DNA from: NCEH01 sp043195125 | GTDB lineage: Bacteria > Pseudomonadota > Alphaproteobacteria > Rhizobiales > Xanthobacteraceae | Direction: 5' to 3' (one strand) | Assembly: GCF_043195125.1 (NCBI RefSeq) | Contig: NZ_JBAFWR010000005.1 | DNA: 64,000 nt | In this document: one piece after another, positions 40,297 through 48,568 of the stretch | How positions within the stretch are numbered: the stretch's first letter is position 1 | Layout: every line of letters starts with the position of its first letter | Position numbers and translations under genes: made by a program | Notes under the pieces: generated by a model | The model's database searches: none | Told to the model about the DNA's origin: nothing | Seen by the model: only the letters and a program-made list of their open reading frames with translations

Positions 40297-41367
40297 ATGG
40301 CGATCGTCGAAGTCTCCAACATCTCCAAGCAATACAACAAAAGCTGGGCCGTTGACCGGACCAGCCTGACCATCGCCGACGGCAGCTTCTTCTCCCTCCT
40401 TGGTCCGAGCGGGAGCGGCAAGACGACCCTGTTGCGGCTCATCGCGGGGTTCCTGCGGCCGGACACCGGGGAAATCCGCATCGGCGGGCAGGTAGTCAAC
40501 GACGTTCCGCCCCACAAGCGCAACATCGGCATGGTGTTCCAGCAATATGCCCTATTCCCCCACCGCACCGTGCTCGACAACGTCGCATTCGGCCTCGAGA
40601 TGCGCGGCAGCGGGCGTGCGGAGCGCGAGCGGCTCGCACGCGAGGCGCTTGAAATGGTGCGCATGTCGGGACGCGAGGCCGCCTTTCCCCGCGAGCTGAG
40701 CGGCGGCCAGCAGCAGCGCATCGCCATCGCCCGCTCCATTGCCGCCCGCCCGGCGGTGTGGCTCCTGGACGAGCCGTTAAGCGCGCTGGATCGCAAGCTG
40801 AGGGTGGAAATGCAGAGCGAACTGCGTTCCCTTCAGCAATTGCTCGGCATCACCACGATCTACGTGACGCACGACCAGGAGGAGGCGCTCGCCATGTCCG
40901 ACGGCATCGCGATCTTCCGCGATGGCCGCATCGCGCAGCAGGGAACGCCGCTGGAACTCTACGAGCGGCCCGTGGATACGTTCGTCGCGGATTTCCTTGG
41001 CAGCGCCAATCTGCTGGACGGCACCGCCGCCCGCGCACCGCAGGGGTGGTGCGTGGATATCGAAGGCATGCGCTTTCCACTCGCCCGCGACGCGAATGTG
41101 TCCGATCGCGAGAAGGTCCGGCTCGCCATCCGGCCCGAGCGGCTCGACCTGCTGCGGTGGGACGGGCACGCCGCCGGCGCGGGCCTTCCCGCGAGCGTTG
41201 AGAGCCTCGTCTATCTTGGCAGCGATCTGCGGGTCCAGCTGCGCACCCGTGGCGGTAGCCGGCTGATCGCCCGCGCGCCGAGCCGCAGCGATCTCGCGAG
41301 CCTTGAAGTGGGTCACGAAATCCTCGCCGTCTGGCGCCCGGAGGAGGCTGTCGTTGTCGCACATTAG
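40297..41367 (+). CDS. PotA-like ABC transporter ATP-binding protein
   Basis: ATPase of the polyamine/iron/opine class, 356 residues. Walker A (GPSGSGKTT), Q-loop (FQQYALFPHRTV), signature (LSGGQQQR), Walker B (VWLLDEPLSALDRKLR) and switch histidine (VTHDQEEAL) are present, followed by a TOBE domain of about 110 residues. TAGGAGG precedes the ATG. It overlaps the first permease gene by 14 bases. Positive order D-A-B-C is that of other PotDABC-like operons. Confidence 0.9.
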   Translation: MAIVEVSNISKQYNKSWAVDRTSLTIADGSFFSLLGPSGSGKTTLLRLIAGFLRPDTGEIRIGGQVVNDVPPHKRNIGMVFQQYALFPHRTVLDNVAFGLEMRGSGRAERERLAREALEMVRMSGREAAFPRELSGGQQQRIAIARSIAARPAVWLLDEPLSALDRKLRVEMQSELRSLQQLLGITTIYVTHDQEEALAMSDGIAIFRDGRIAQQGTPLELYERPVDTFVADFLGSANLLDGTAARAPQGWCVDIEGMRFPLARDANVSDREKVRLAIRPERLDLLRWDGHAAGAGLPASVESLVYLGSDLRVQLRTRGGSRLIARAPSRSDLASLEVGHEILAVWRPEEAVVVAH

Positions 41368-42259
41368 CCTTGAAACGGCAGCCGCGCCGGTGAGCCGAGC
41401 CCGTACCTGGATCCGCGGCAGCCGCGCCGAATTCCTGTTGGCGCCGAGCATGCTTTATTACCTCGGCTTGCTCGTCCTCCCGTCCCTGGCGTTCTGTGTC
41501 GTCAGTTTCTACGGCAAGTCGGACACCGGCTTCTTCGACGGCGTCTTCACAACGCGCAATTACGTCCGCGCGCTGGGTGACAAATTCTATCTCGCGAGCC
41601 TGTGGCTCACCTTGCGGATCAGCATCGAAACCACGGCGGCCTGCCTGCTGCTGGGTTATCCGGCCGCCTATTTCCTCTCCAAGATCGGCCCCGCGGCGCG
41701 CAAGAAGCTGATCGTCCTGCTGCTGTTTCCGCTGCTGCTGAGCACGGTCATCCGCGTCTATGGCTGGATCGCGCTGCTGGGCCGGCGGGGGATCGTCAAC
41801 CAGCTCCTGATCTCCACCGGCGCCACGGACCAGCCCATCGCCCTGCTCTACACCGAGGGCGCTGTGCTGGTGGGGCTGATCTCGATCCTGCTGCCCTACA
41901 TGATCATCAACATCACCAATACGCTCATCACCATCGACCCGAGCCTGAAGGAAGCCGCCGCGATCCACGGCGCGAGCCCGCTGCGGGTGTTCCTGAAGGT
42001 CACGCTGCCGCTCAGCCGCGCCGGCATGGTCTCGGGCGCGGTCACGGTCTTCACCATTGCGATGAGCACTTACATCATCTCCTTCCTGCTCGGCGGCCCG
42101 CGCGTGAAGCTGATGGGCAATCTCATCTTCGATGCCACCGCCAGCTTCAACTGGCCCATGGGCGCCGCGCTTTCGGTGGTCCTGGTGCTGTCGACCACCG
42201 CGAGCTGCGCCGTGCTCATGCAGTTTCTCGGCAAGAATTCCTACGGAGCTGCGCGATGA
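41354..42259 (+). CDS. PotB-like ABC transporter permease
   Basis: Inner-membrane subunit of 301 residues with six hydrophobic helices and an EAA loop reading SLKEAAAIHGASPLRVFLKVTLPLS. The start is best placed at the TTG at 41354, six bases after a perfect GGAGGAGG that lies inside the potA-like reading frame; earlier in-frame starts lack such a site. It overlaps the next permease by ATGA. Confidence 0.86.
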   Translation: MSHISLETAAAPVSRARTWIRGSRAEFLLAPSMLYYLGLLVLPSLAFCVVSFYGKSDTGFFDGVFTTRNYVRALGDKFYLASLWLTLRISIETTAACLLLGYPAAYFLSKIGPAARKKLIVLLLFPLLLSTVIRVYGWIALLGRRGIVNQLLISTGATDQPIALLYTEGAVLVGLISILLPYMIINITNTLITIDPSLKEAAAIHGASPLRVFLKVTLPLSRAGMVSGAVTVFTIAMSTYIISFLLGGPRVKLMGNLIFDATASFNWPMGAALSVVLVLSTTASCAVLMQFLGKNSYGAAR

Positions 42260-43095
42260 GCCTGTCGGATCATCTTTTTCCGGTGAGAACCGGCGGGCCA
42301 CGCATCTCCCTGCAGATGGTGGCATTGGGCACGGCGACCGTGTTCGCCTACGGGATCATTCTGCTGCCCATCGCGGTCATCATCATCTGTTCCTTCAACC
42401 CCTCCTCCGCGCTGATCTTTCCGCCCGAAAAGCTCTCCCTGCGCTGGTATTGGGAGTTCCTCGCCACCGACGACATGATCAACGGCCTCATGTGGAGCAT
42501 CCTCATCGCGGTGGTTTCCGCAATTGCGGCGGTGCTGCTGGGGACGATGGCCGCGGTGGCCTTGGTGCGCGGGCGCTTTCCGCTCAAGGGCCTGATCAAC
42601 GCTTTGCTTCTGACGCCGCTGATCTTCCCCGGCCTGATCCTGGGCGTGGCGCTGCTGCTCTATTTCCAGATGCTGAACGCGCCGCTGCTGGCGCGCGTAA
42701 CCGCAGCGCACATTCTGCTCGGCATCCCGTTCGTAGTGCGCTCGGTGATCTCAAGCCTGGACCTGTTCGACATCCGCATCGAGGAAGCCGCCATCATCCA
42801 TGGCGCATCCCCCGTGCGCGCCTTCTTCAAGGTCACTCTGCCCAGCATCCAGCCGGGCATCGTCGCGGGCGCGATCTTCGCCTTTGTGGTCTCGTTCGGC
42901 GAGATCAACGCGACCCTGTTTCTGACCGGGCCGGGGCTCTCGACGCTGCCGATCCAGATCTACAGCCAGATCCAATACGGGTCCGAGCAGGTCATCGTCG
43001 CCGCCGCCTCCACGGTCCAGATGGGCCTCGTGGTGGTGCTCATCGTGATTCTGGAGCGCCTGTTCGGCTTGTCCGTCACCACCGCGTCCCGCTAG
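42256..43095 (+). CDS. PotC-like ABC transporter permease
   Basis: Second inner-membrane subunit, 279 residues. Six helices are visible; the EAA loop is RIEEAAIIHGASPVRAFFKVTLPSIQPG, and FVVSFGEINATLFLTGPGLSTLPIQIYSQI is a family stretch of the PotC class. The gene overlaps the stop of the preceding permease by four bases. It closes the operon and is convergent with dctA. Confidence 0.88.
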   Translation: MSLSDHLFPVRTGGPRISLQMVALGTATVFAYGIILLPIAVIIICSFNPSSALIFPPEKLSLRWYWEFLATDDMINGLMWSILIAVVSAIAAVLLGTMAAVALVRGRFPLKGLINALLLTPLIFPGLILGVALLLYFQMLNAPLLARVTAAHILLGIPFVVRSVISSLDLFDIRIEEAAIIHGASPVRAFFKVTLPSIQPGIVAGAIFAFVVSFGEINATLFLTGPGLSTLPIQIYSQIQYGSEQVIVAAASTVQMGLVVVLIVILERLFGLSVTTASR

Positions 43096-43120
43096 CCGGG
43101 CAGCGGCGACCGCGAGCGGC

Positions 43121-43150
43121 GATGCGGGGCGGCCTTGGCATCCCCGCATC
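43121..43150. terminator. Hairpin between convergent potC-like and dctA genes
   Basis: GATGCGGGG and CCCCGCATC make a nine-base stem with a 12-base loop in the 83-base convergent spacer, followed by TTGT on the + strand. T-content is low, so this is a weak candidate for a terminator. A further CCGCGCCT/AGGCGCGG dyad overlaps the dctA stop codon. Confidence 0.45.
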
Positions 43151-43178
43151 TTGTCGGCAGGCGGCCGGGTCCGCGCCT

Positions 43179-44474
43179 TCAGGCGCGGGCGGCTTCCACC
43201 TGGGTGACGAGCGGCGGGACATCCTTGCCGTCGAGCACCGCGTGCAGGCGATCCATGTCCAGTTCGCCTTCCCAGCGCGCCACCACGAGGGTTGCCACCG
43301 CATTGCCGGTGATGTTGGTCAATGCGCGGCATTCGCTCATGAAGCGGTCGATGCCGAGGATCAACGCCATGCCGGCCACCGGAATTTCCGGCACCGCCGC
43401 AAGGGTGGCGGCGAGCGTGATGAAGCCCGCCCCGGTCACGCCGCTCGCGCCCTTCGAGGTGAGCATGGCGACCGCCAGCACGATCAGTTCATGCTCCAGC
43501 GTCAACGGTGTGTTGGTGGCCTGGGCGATGAACAGGGTCGCCAACGTCATGTAGATGTTGGTGCCGTCGAGATTGAAGGAATAGCCGGTGGGGATCACCA
43601 GCCCGACCACGGACTTGGACGCCCCGGCATTCTCCAGCTTGCGCATGAGCGGCGGCAGCGCGCTTTCCGAGGAGGAGGTGCCGAGCACGATCAGCAATTC
43701 CTCGCGGATGTAGCGCACCAGCTTCAGCACATTGAAGCCGACCATCTTGGCGATGAAGCCGAGCACCAGCACGACGAACAGGATCGCGGTCAGATAGAAG
43801 GTGGCGATCAGTTCAAGCAGGTTGCCGAGCGCCGAAAGACCATAGGCACCGATGGTGAAGGCCATGGCGCCGAACGCACCGATGGGTGCCACGTAAAGAA
43901 TGATCTTCACGATGGCGAAAACCACCCGCTCGATCGACTGGACCGCCTTGAGCACCGGTTCGCCGTGGTCCCCAAGGCTGCCGATGGCGAAGCCGGTCAC
44001 GATCGAGACCATCAGCACCTGGAGGATCGACCCTGCGGTGAAGGCGCTGACGAAAGTGCTCGGGATGACATTCAGGAGGAAATCAACGGTCGAGGTGTGC
44101 GCCGCCTGGGTGGTGTAGTTGGCAATCGCCTTGGTATCGAGCGTGGACACATCGACATTGAAGCCGTCGCCGGGCCGCACCACCTTGCCGACGATCAGGC
44201 CGAGCACCAGGGCGAAGGTGGACACCACCTCGAAATACAGCAGAGCCTTGCCGCCGACCCGCCCGACCTTCTTCACGTCGCGCATGCTGGCGATGCCGAC
44301 GACGACGGTGCAGAAGATCACCGGGGCGATGATCATGGTGATCAGCTTGATGAAGCCGTCACCCAGCGGCTTCATGGCCGCGCCGGTATGCGGAAAGAAC
44401 GCACCGAGCAGAAGGCCGCAAAACACGGCGAACAGAACCTGGACGTAGAGCACCTTGTACAATGGACGGCGCAT
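43179..44474 (-). CDS. dctA: C4-dicarboxylate:H+/Na+ symporter DctA
   Basis: Inner-membrane carrier for succinate, fumarate and malate, 431 residues. It shows the DAACS-family marks: LGTSSSESALPPLMRKLE (serine-rich re-entrant loop), VIPTGYSFNLDGTNIYMTLATLFIAQA and LTSKGASGVTGAGFITLAATL, and the late LGIDRFMSECRALTNITGNAVATLVVA with the substrate-binding Arg/Asp residues. A GAGGGGAA site precedes the ATG. The DctB/DctD two-component genes that often sit beside it are not here. Confidence 0.93.
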   Translation of the reverse strand: MRRPLYKVLYVQVLFAVFCGLLLGAFFPHTGAAMKPLGDGFIKLITMIIAPVIFCTVVVGIASMRDVKKVGRVGGKALLYFEVVSTFALVLGLIVGKVVRPGDGFNVDVSTLDTKAIANYTTQAAHTSTVDFLLNVIPSTFVSAFTAGSILQVLMVSIVTGFAIGSLGDHGEPVLKAVQSIERVVFAIVKIILYVAPIGAFGAMAFTIGAYGLSALGNLLELIATFYLTAILFVVLVLGFIAKMVGFNVLKLVRYIREELLIVLGTSSSESALPPLMRKLENAGASKSVVGLVIPTGYSFNLDGTNIYMTLATLFIAQATNTPLTLEHELIVLAVAMLTSKGASGVTGAGFITLAATLAAVPEIPVAGMALILGIDRFMSECRALTNITGNAVATLVVARWEGELDMDRLHAVLDGKDVPPLVTQVEAARA

Positions 44475-44522
44475 GGCGTTTCCCCTCGCAATTCCCGCGT
44501 TGTCTGAGGCAGTGAACACCCA

Positions 44523-44551
44523 AAAACGAAGGGGCGGCCGATGCCGCCCCT
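44523..44551 (-). terminator. Rho-independent terminator after ilvE
   Basis: Read leftward, AGGGGCGGC and GCCGCCCCT make a nine-base stem with a four-base ATCG loop, followed by a TCGTTTTT run. It lies about 70 bases past the ilvE stop and before the dctA start. Confidence 0.8.
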
Positions 44552-44619
44552 CGTCTTCGCTTATGCGCTGCCCCTCCGCGAAGGGCAATGTTGGCCTAAC
44601 GTAAGTATAACGCTTTTAT

Positions 44620-45510
44620 TTACGCGGCCGCCTGCTTCGGCCGCACCGCTGCGCTATAGGCATCCATCAGCTGATGGGTGATGCCGCTCGGCGCAAAACG
44701 CCAGTCCGCGATCTCGCCCACCGGGGTCACTTCGGCGGCCGTGCCGGTGATGAAACATTCGCTGAAATCTGCGAGTTCTTCCGGCTTGATCGCACGTTCC
44801 ACCACTTCGATCCCGTGGTTCTTCGCCAGCCCGATCACCGTGCGGCGGGTGATGCCGTCCAGGAAGCAGTCGGGCTTGGGCGTGTGGATGACGCCATCCT
44901 TCACGAAGAAGATGTTGGCGCCGGTGCATTCCGCCACGAGGCCGCGATAATCCAGCATCAGCGCATCGGCAAAGCCCCGCCGCTCCGCCTTGTGCTTGGA
45001 GATGGTGCAGATCATGTACAGGCCGGACGCCTTGGCGCGGCAAGGGATGGTGGCGGGATCGGGGCGGCGGAACTCCGCCAGATCCAGCCTCAGCCCCTTC
45101 TGGCGCTGCTCAGGATCGAAATAGCTCGGCCATTCCCAGCAGGCGATCGCAAGATGAATGGTGTTCGACTGCGCCGAAACACCCATCATCTCGCTGCCGC
45201 GCCACGCGACCGGGCGCACGTAAGCGTCCACGAGGCCGTTCTTTTCCAGCGTCAGGCGCTTGGCGGCATCGATCTCGCCGATCGAATAGGGAATGGTGAA
45301 ATCCAGCATTTCCGCCGAGAGGCGCAGGCGCTCGGAATGCTCCGCGCTCTTGAAGATGGTGCCACCATAGGCGCGCTCGCCTTCGAACACACAGCTGGCA
45401 TAATGCAGACCATGGGAGAGTACGTGAATCTTCGCGTCGGCCCAGGGCACCAGGACGCCGTCGAACCAGATCCAACCGTCGCGTTTATCGAAAGGCTCTC
45501 CACCACTCAT
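44620..45510 (-). CDS. ilvE: Branched-chain amino acid aminotransferase
   Basis: PLP-dependent class IV aminotransferase of 296 residues that makes Leu, Ile and Val from their keto acids. HGLHYASCVFEGERAYGG, the PLP lysine in CRAKASGLYMICTISKHKAE (the SK before H), LDYRGLVAECTGANIFFVKDG and FITGTAAEVTPV are the family's successive signatures. The ATG at 45510 has AGGAG nine bases upstream. It is monocistronic, ending in a good terminator, and divergent from the MarR/response regulator operon. Confidence 0.92.
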   Translation of the reverse strand: MSGGEPFDKRDGWIWFDGVLVPWADAKIHVLSHGLHYASCVFEGERAYGGTIFKSAEHSERLRLSAEMLDFTIPYSIGEIDAAKRLTLEKNGLVDAYVRPVAWRGSEMMGVSAQSNTIHLAIACWEWPSYFDPEQRQKGLRLDLAEFRRPDPATIPCRAKASGLYMICTISKHKAERRGFADALMLDYRGLVAECTGANIFFVKDGVIHTPKPDCFLDGITRRTVIGLAKNHGIEVVERAIKPEELADFSECFITGTAAEVTPVGEIADWRFAPSGITHQLMDAYSAAVRPKQAAA

Positions 45511-45598
45511 GGTCTTAACTCCTGATCCGGCCGCGTCTTTAAGACGGCCTTCGCCTCCCATGACGGCTGCCCTTTGCAGCCGTGCCCGGTACGGATAT

Positions 45599-45631
45599 TT
45601 TCACATCTGACATATGGTGCAGACTGTGAAA
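45599..45631. promoter_or_regulatory. 33-base dyad in the ilvE/marR divergent spacer
   Basis: TTTCACA-TCTG on the left matches CAGA-C-TGTGAAA on the right in inverted form with one extra base, about a CATATG-containing centre. It sits between ilvE and the MarR-type gene, so it is a candidate operator for the MarR protein or an overlapping regulator. Confidence 0.55.
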
Positions 45632-45723
45632 GGCGCAATGATCGAACTCCAGATGGGTTATTGGAGACCGATCCTTTCGCGACCGCAAGCCTGTGAGTAA
45701 TGATCGGACCGAAAAAAGTCAAC

Positions 45724-46275
45724 ATGGCTGACATAAATCCCTTTCCCACCGTTCCCGACACGTCGGAGCACGCCGCGCCCTCGGCCACCCCGCAGGCCGA
45801 GCCGCTGGTGGAGCTAATCGAGCTTTTCTTCTTTGCCTATCGGGACTTCGTGGGCGATCCGGATGCCATTCTCGCGCCCCTCGGTTTCGGGCGGGCGCAT
45901 CATCGTGTGCTGCACTTCGTCAATCGCCACCCTGGTATGCGCGTGACGGACCTCCTGGACATCCTGCGCATCACCAAGCAGAGCCTGGGCCGGGTTCTGC
46001 GCGAACTGGTGGACGAGGGGTTCGTAGAAAGCCGTGCAGGCGCGTCCGACCGGCGCCAGCGCCTGCTTTATCCCACCGCGAAGGGCCAGGCGCTGGCCCG
46101 CGAGTTCGTGGCCCTGCAGAGCCAGCGCATCGCGCTCGCGCTGGAAGAATGCGGGCCAGGGGCACGCGAGGCGGCCCAGCGCTTTCTTGTGGCCATGATC
46201 GACCCCGAAGATCGCACCGAGGTGGAGCGACTGACCCAGCGAGCCGCCCCCCCTGCCCGCGTGCGGCCGGCCTGA
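45724..46275 (+). CDS. MarR family transcriptional regulator (PetP-like)
   Basis: Winged-helix regulator of 183 residues. The MarR core (ELFFFAYRDFVGDP, HHRVLHFVNRHPGMRVTDLLDILRITKQSLGRVLRELVDEGFVESRAG seen in consecutive parts, and DRRQRLLYPTAKG) is complete. In Rhodobacter the MarR-type PetP and the OmpR-type PetR are encoded together in the same order as here, so this may be the equivalent pair. The ATG at 45724 is preferred by similarity of its N-terminus (MADINPFP); an ATG at 45700 would add eight residues, and neither has a strong ribosome site. Confidence 0.83.
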   Translation: MADINPFPTVPDTSEHAAPSATPQAEPLVELIELFFFAYRDFVGDPDAILAPLGFGRAHHRVLHFVNRHPGMRVTDLLDILRITKQSLGRVLRELVDEGFVESRAGASDRRQRLLYPTAKGQALAREFVALQSQRIALALEECGPGAREAAQRFLVAMIDPEDRTEVERLTQRAAPPARVRPA

Positions 46276-46286
46276 AAGCACAAGAC

Positions 46287-47009
46287 ATGACCGAACTGAC
46301 GACCCCTCACCCCGCCCCGCCGGCGCCCGCGGACGACGCGCCTCATCTGCTGGTGGTGGACGACGACAACCGGATCCGCACCCTGCTGTCCCGCTTCCTC
46401 AGCGAGCACGGCTACCGTGTCACCACGGCTGCCTCTGCGCTGGAGGCGCGCGGGCGCCTGGAGGGGCTGGAATTCGACCTGCTGGTGCTGGATGTGATGA
46501 TGCCGGGGGAATCGGGGCTGGATCTGGCCCGCTCCCTGCGCACCACCTCCACCGTGCCGATCCTCATGCTCACCGCGCGCTCGGAGACCCAGGACCGCAT
46601 CGCCGGCCTGGAGGCGGGCGTGGACGATTATCTCGGCAAGCCGTTCGAGCCGCGCGAACTGCTGCTGCGGGTCGGCTCGATCCTCAAGCGCGCGACCCCC
46701 GCGCCGCAGAAGGCGATCGAAGAGGTGCGCTTCGGCGAGTTCTCCTTCCACCTCGGGCGCGGCGAGCTGAGCCGTGGCGGCGAGATCCTGCGCATCACCG
46801 AGCGCGAGCGAGACATGCTGCGCGCCCTTTCCGAGATTCCCGGCGAAACCGTGCCGCGCATGGCCCTGGCGGGCAACGGGGCGGCGAGCGAGCGGGCCGT
46901 GGACGTGCAGGTGAACCGGCTGCGCCGCAAGGTGGAGCGCGATCCGGCGAACCCCATCTATGTGCAGACCGTCCGCGGCATCGGCTATCGGCTGGTCGTG
47001 ACCCCATGA
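46287..47009 (+). CDS. OmpR family response regulator (PetR-like)
   Basis: Two-component regulator of 240 residues. The receiver has the acidic pair (VDDDN), the phospho-acceptor D69 (LVLDVMMPG), T96 region (LMLTARSE) and K118 (YLGKPF). A winged-helix DNA-binding domain follows from about residue 140 (ITERERDMLRALSEIP, VDVQVNRLRRKVERDPANPIYVQTVRGIGYRL). It starts 11 bases after the MarR gene and overlaps the kinase gene by ATGA. Autoregulation and envelope or respiratory functions are possible; the target genes are not inferable. Confidence 0.89.
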   Translation: MTELTTPHPAPPAPADDAPHLLVVDDDNRIRTLLSRFLSEHGYRVTTAASALEARGRLEGLEFDLLVLDVMMPGESGLDLARSLRTTSTVPILMLTARSETQDRIAGLEAGVDDYLGKPFEPRELLLRVGSILKRATPAPQKAIEEVRFGEFSFHLGRGELSRGGEILRITERERDMLRALSEIPGETVPRMALAGNGAASERAVDVQVNRLRRKVERDPANPIYVQTVRGIGYRLVVTP

Positions 47010-48430
47010 GCCTGCGGCAGGAGATCAAGCCGGTGGGCGAGCGCAGCGCGATGGAGGCCACGCGCGCCGCCGTGCGCAGCGCCATCGGCCGGCTCGCCTA
47101 TGCCAATGCCAAGTTCGGCGCGTGGTTCAACCGGGTGACGCCGAAGGGGCTGTACCCCCGCTCGCTGCTGATCATCGTCATCCCCATGGTGATCTTGCAA
47201 TCGGTGGTGGCCTTCGTGTTCATGGAGCGCCATTACAACACCGTGACGCGCCGCCTCTCCGCCGCCGTCAGCCAGGATATCGCCGCCGTGGTGGCGTTGT
47301 ACGGCGCATTTCCGCACGATAAGGACGCGACCGTCCTGCGCCGCATCGCCTGGCAGAATCTGGAGCTGACCCTCGACATCCTGCCGCCGGATCCCCTGCC
47401 CGAGCCGGGACCGCAGCCCTTCTTCTCGATTCTCGACAGCGCCCTCTCGCGCGAGATCGGCCGCCGCATCTCCGAGCCCTATTGGATCGACACCGTCGGC
47501 CGCTCCAATCTCATCGAGGTCAGGGTGAAGATGCCGGATGCGGTGCTGCGCATCTTCGCCCGGCGCGGCTCGGCTTATGCCTCCAATTCCCATATCTTCC
47601 TGCTGTGGATGGTGGGCACGTCGCTGGTGCTGCTGGCGGTCGCCATCTTGTTCCTGCGCAATCAGATCCGCCCCATCGAGAACCTCGCAGACGCGGCGGA
47701 GGCGTTCGGCAAGGGGCGTGACGTGGAAAACTTCCGTCCACGCGGCGCGCGTGAGGTGCGGCGGGCGGCCGTCGCGTTCCTCGAAATGAAACGCCGCATC
47801 GAGCGGCAGATCGAGCAGCGCACCACCATGCTGGCGGGCGTCTCCCACGACATGCGCACCATCCTCACCCGTTTCCGGCTGGAGCTTGCCTTCCTCGGCG
47901 AGGGGCCGGAGGTGGAGGCACTGCGCAAGGATGTGGACGAGCTCCAGGGCATGCTGGAAGCCTATCTCGCCTTCGCGCGCGGCGATCCGGGCGAGCAGGC
48001 CGCGCTCACCGACATGGGACAGATCATCGAGGACCTGCGTTCCAATGCGGAGCGCCACGGGGCCATCGCCCGCTCCAGTTTCATGGGGCCGCCCCTGGTT
48101 CAGGTGAAGGCCGATTCGCTCAAGCGCTGCATCGGCAATCTCGTGGGGAATGCGGTGCGCTACGCCCGAACGGTGGAGATTACCGCCACCCGCGATGCCC
48201 GCTGGCTGAGCGTGAACGTGGACGACGACGGCTCCGGCATCCCGCCCGAGAAGCGCGACGAGGTGTTCCGGCCGTTCCTGCGGCTTGATGATGCGCGCAA
48301 CCAGGATGCGGGCGGCTCCGGCCTCGGCCTGTCCATCGCCCGCGACATCGCCCGGGCCCATGGCGGCGACATCATCCTCGGCGACAGCCCGCTCGGCGGC
48401 CTGCGGGCCACCGTGCGCCTGCCAGTGTGA
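47006..48430 (+). CDS. EnvZ-like sensor histidine kinase
   Basis: Membrane kinase of 474 residues. Two hydrophobic segments (about 50-73 and 197-217) bracket a periplasmic sensor region of about 120 residues. A HAMP linker precedes the H-box AGVSHDMRTILTRFRLELAF with H281; the N-box GNLVGNAVRYA, the G1 box DDDGSGIPPE and the G2 box GGSGLGLSIARDIARAHGG complete the catalytic domain. The four-base overlap with the response regulator gene makes it the cognate kinase. The ligand is unknown. Confidence 0.9.
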   Translation: MSLRQEIKPVGERSAMEATRAAVRSAIGRLAYANAKFGAWFNRVTPKGLYPRSLLIIVIPMVILQSVVAFVFMERHYNTVTRRLSAAVSQDIAAVVALYGAFPHDKDATVLRRIAWQNLELTLDILPPDPLPEPGPQPFFSILDSALSREIGRRISEPYWIDTVGRSNLIEVRVKMPDAVLRIFARRGSAYASNSHIFLLWMVGTSLVLLAVAILFLRNQIRPIENLADAAEAFGKGRDVENFRPRGAREVRRAAVAFLEMKRRIERQIEQRTTMLAGVSHDMRTILTRFRLELAFLGEGPEVEALRKDVDELQGMLEAYLAFARGDPGEQAALTDMGQIIEDLRSNAERHGAIARSSFMGPPLVQVKADSLKRCIGNLVGNAVRYARTVEITATRDARWLSVNVDDDGSGIPPEKRDEVFRPFLRLDDARNQDAGGSGLGLSIARDIARAHGGDIILGDSPLGGLRATVRLPV

Positions 48431-48568
48431 GTTATCGCACGAGACTACCATTGTACCTAATATCTCAGTAAAAATCTGCATATCATCAAGGCGGGGGTCC
48501 TGAACGTGGCCGGTGCGCCAAAGCGCCCGGCAGCCTGCGCCGGCTCCTCTCTTTTCGTGGAGCCTGCG

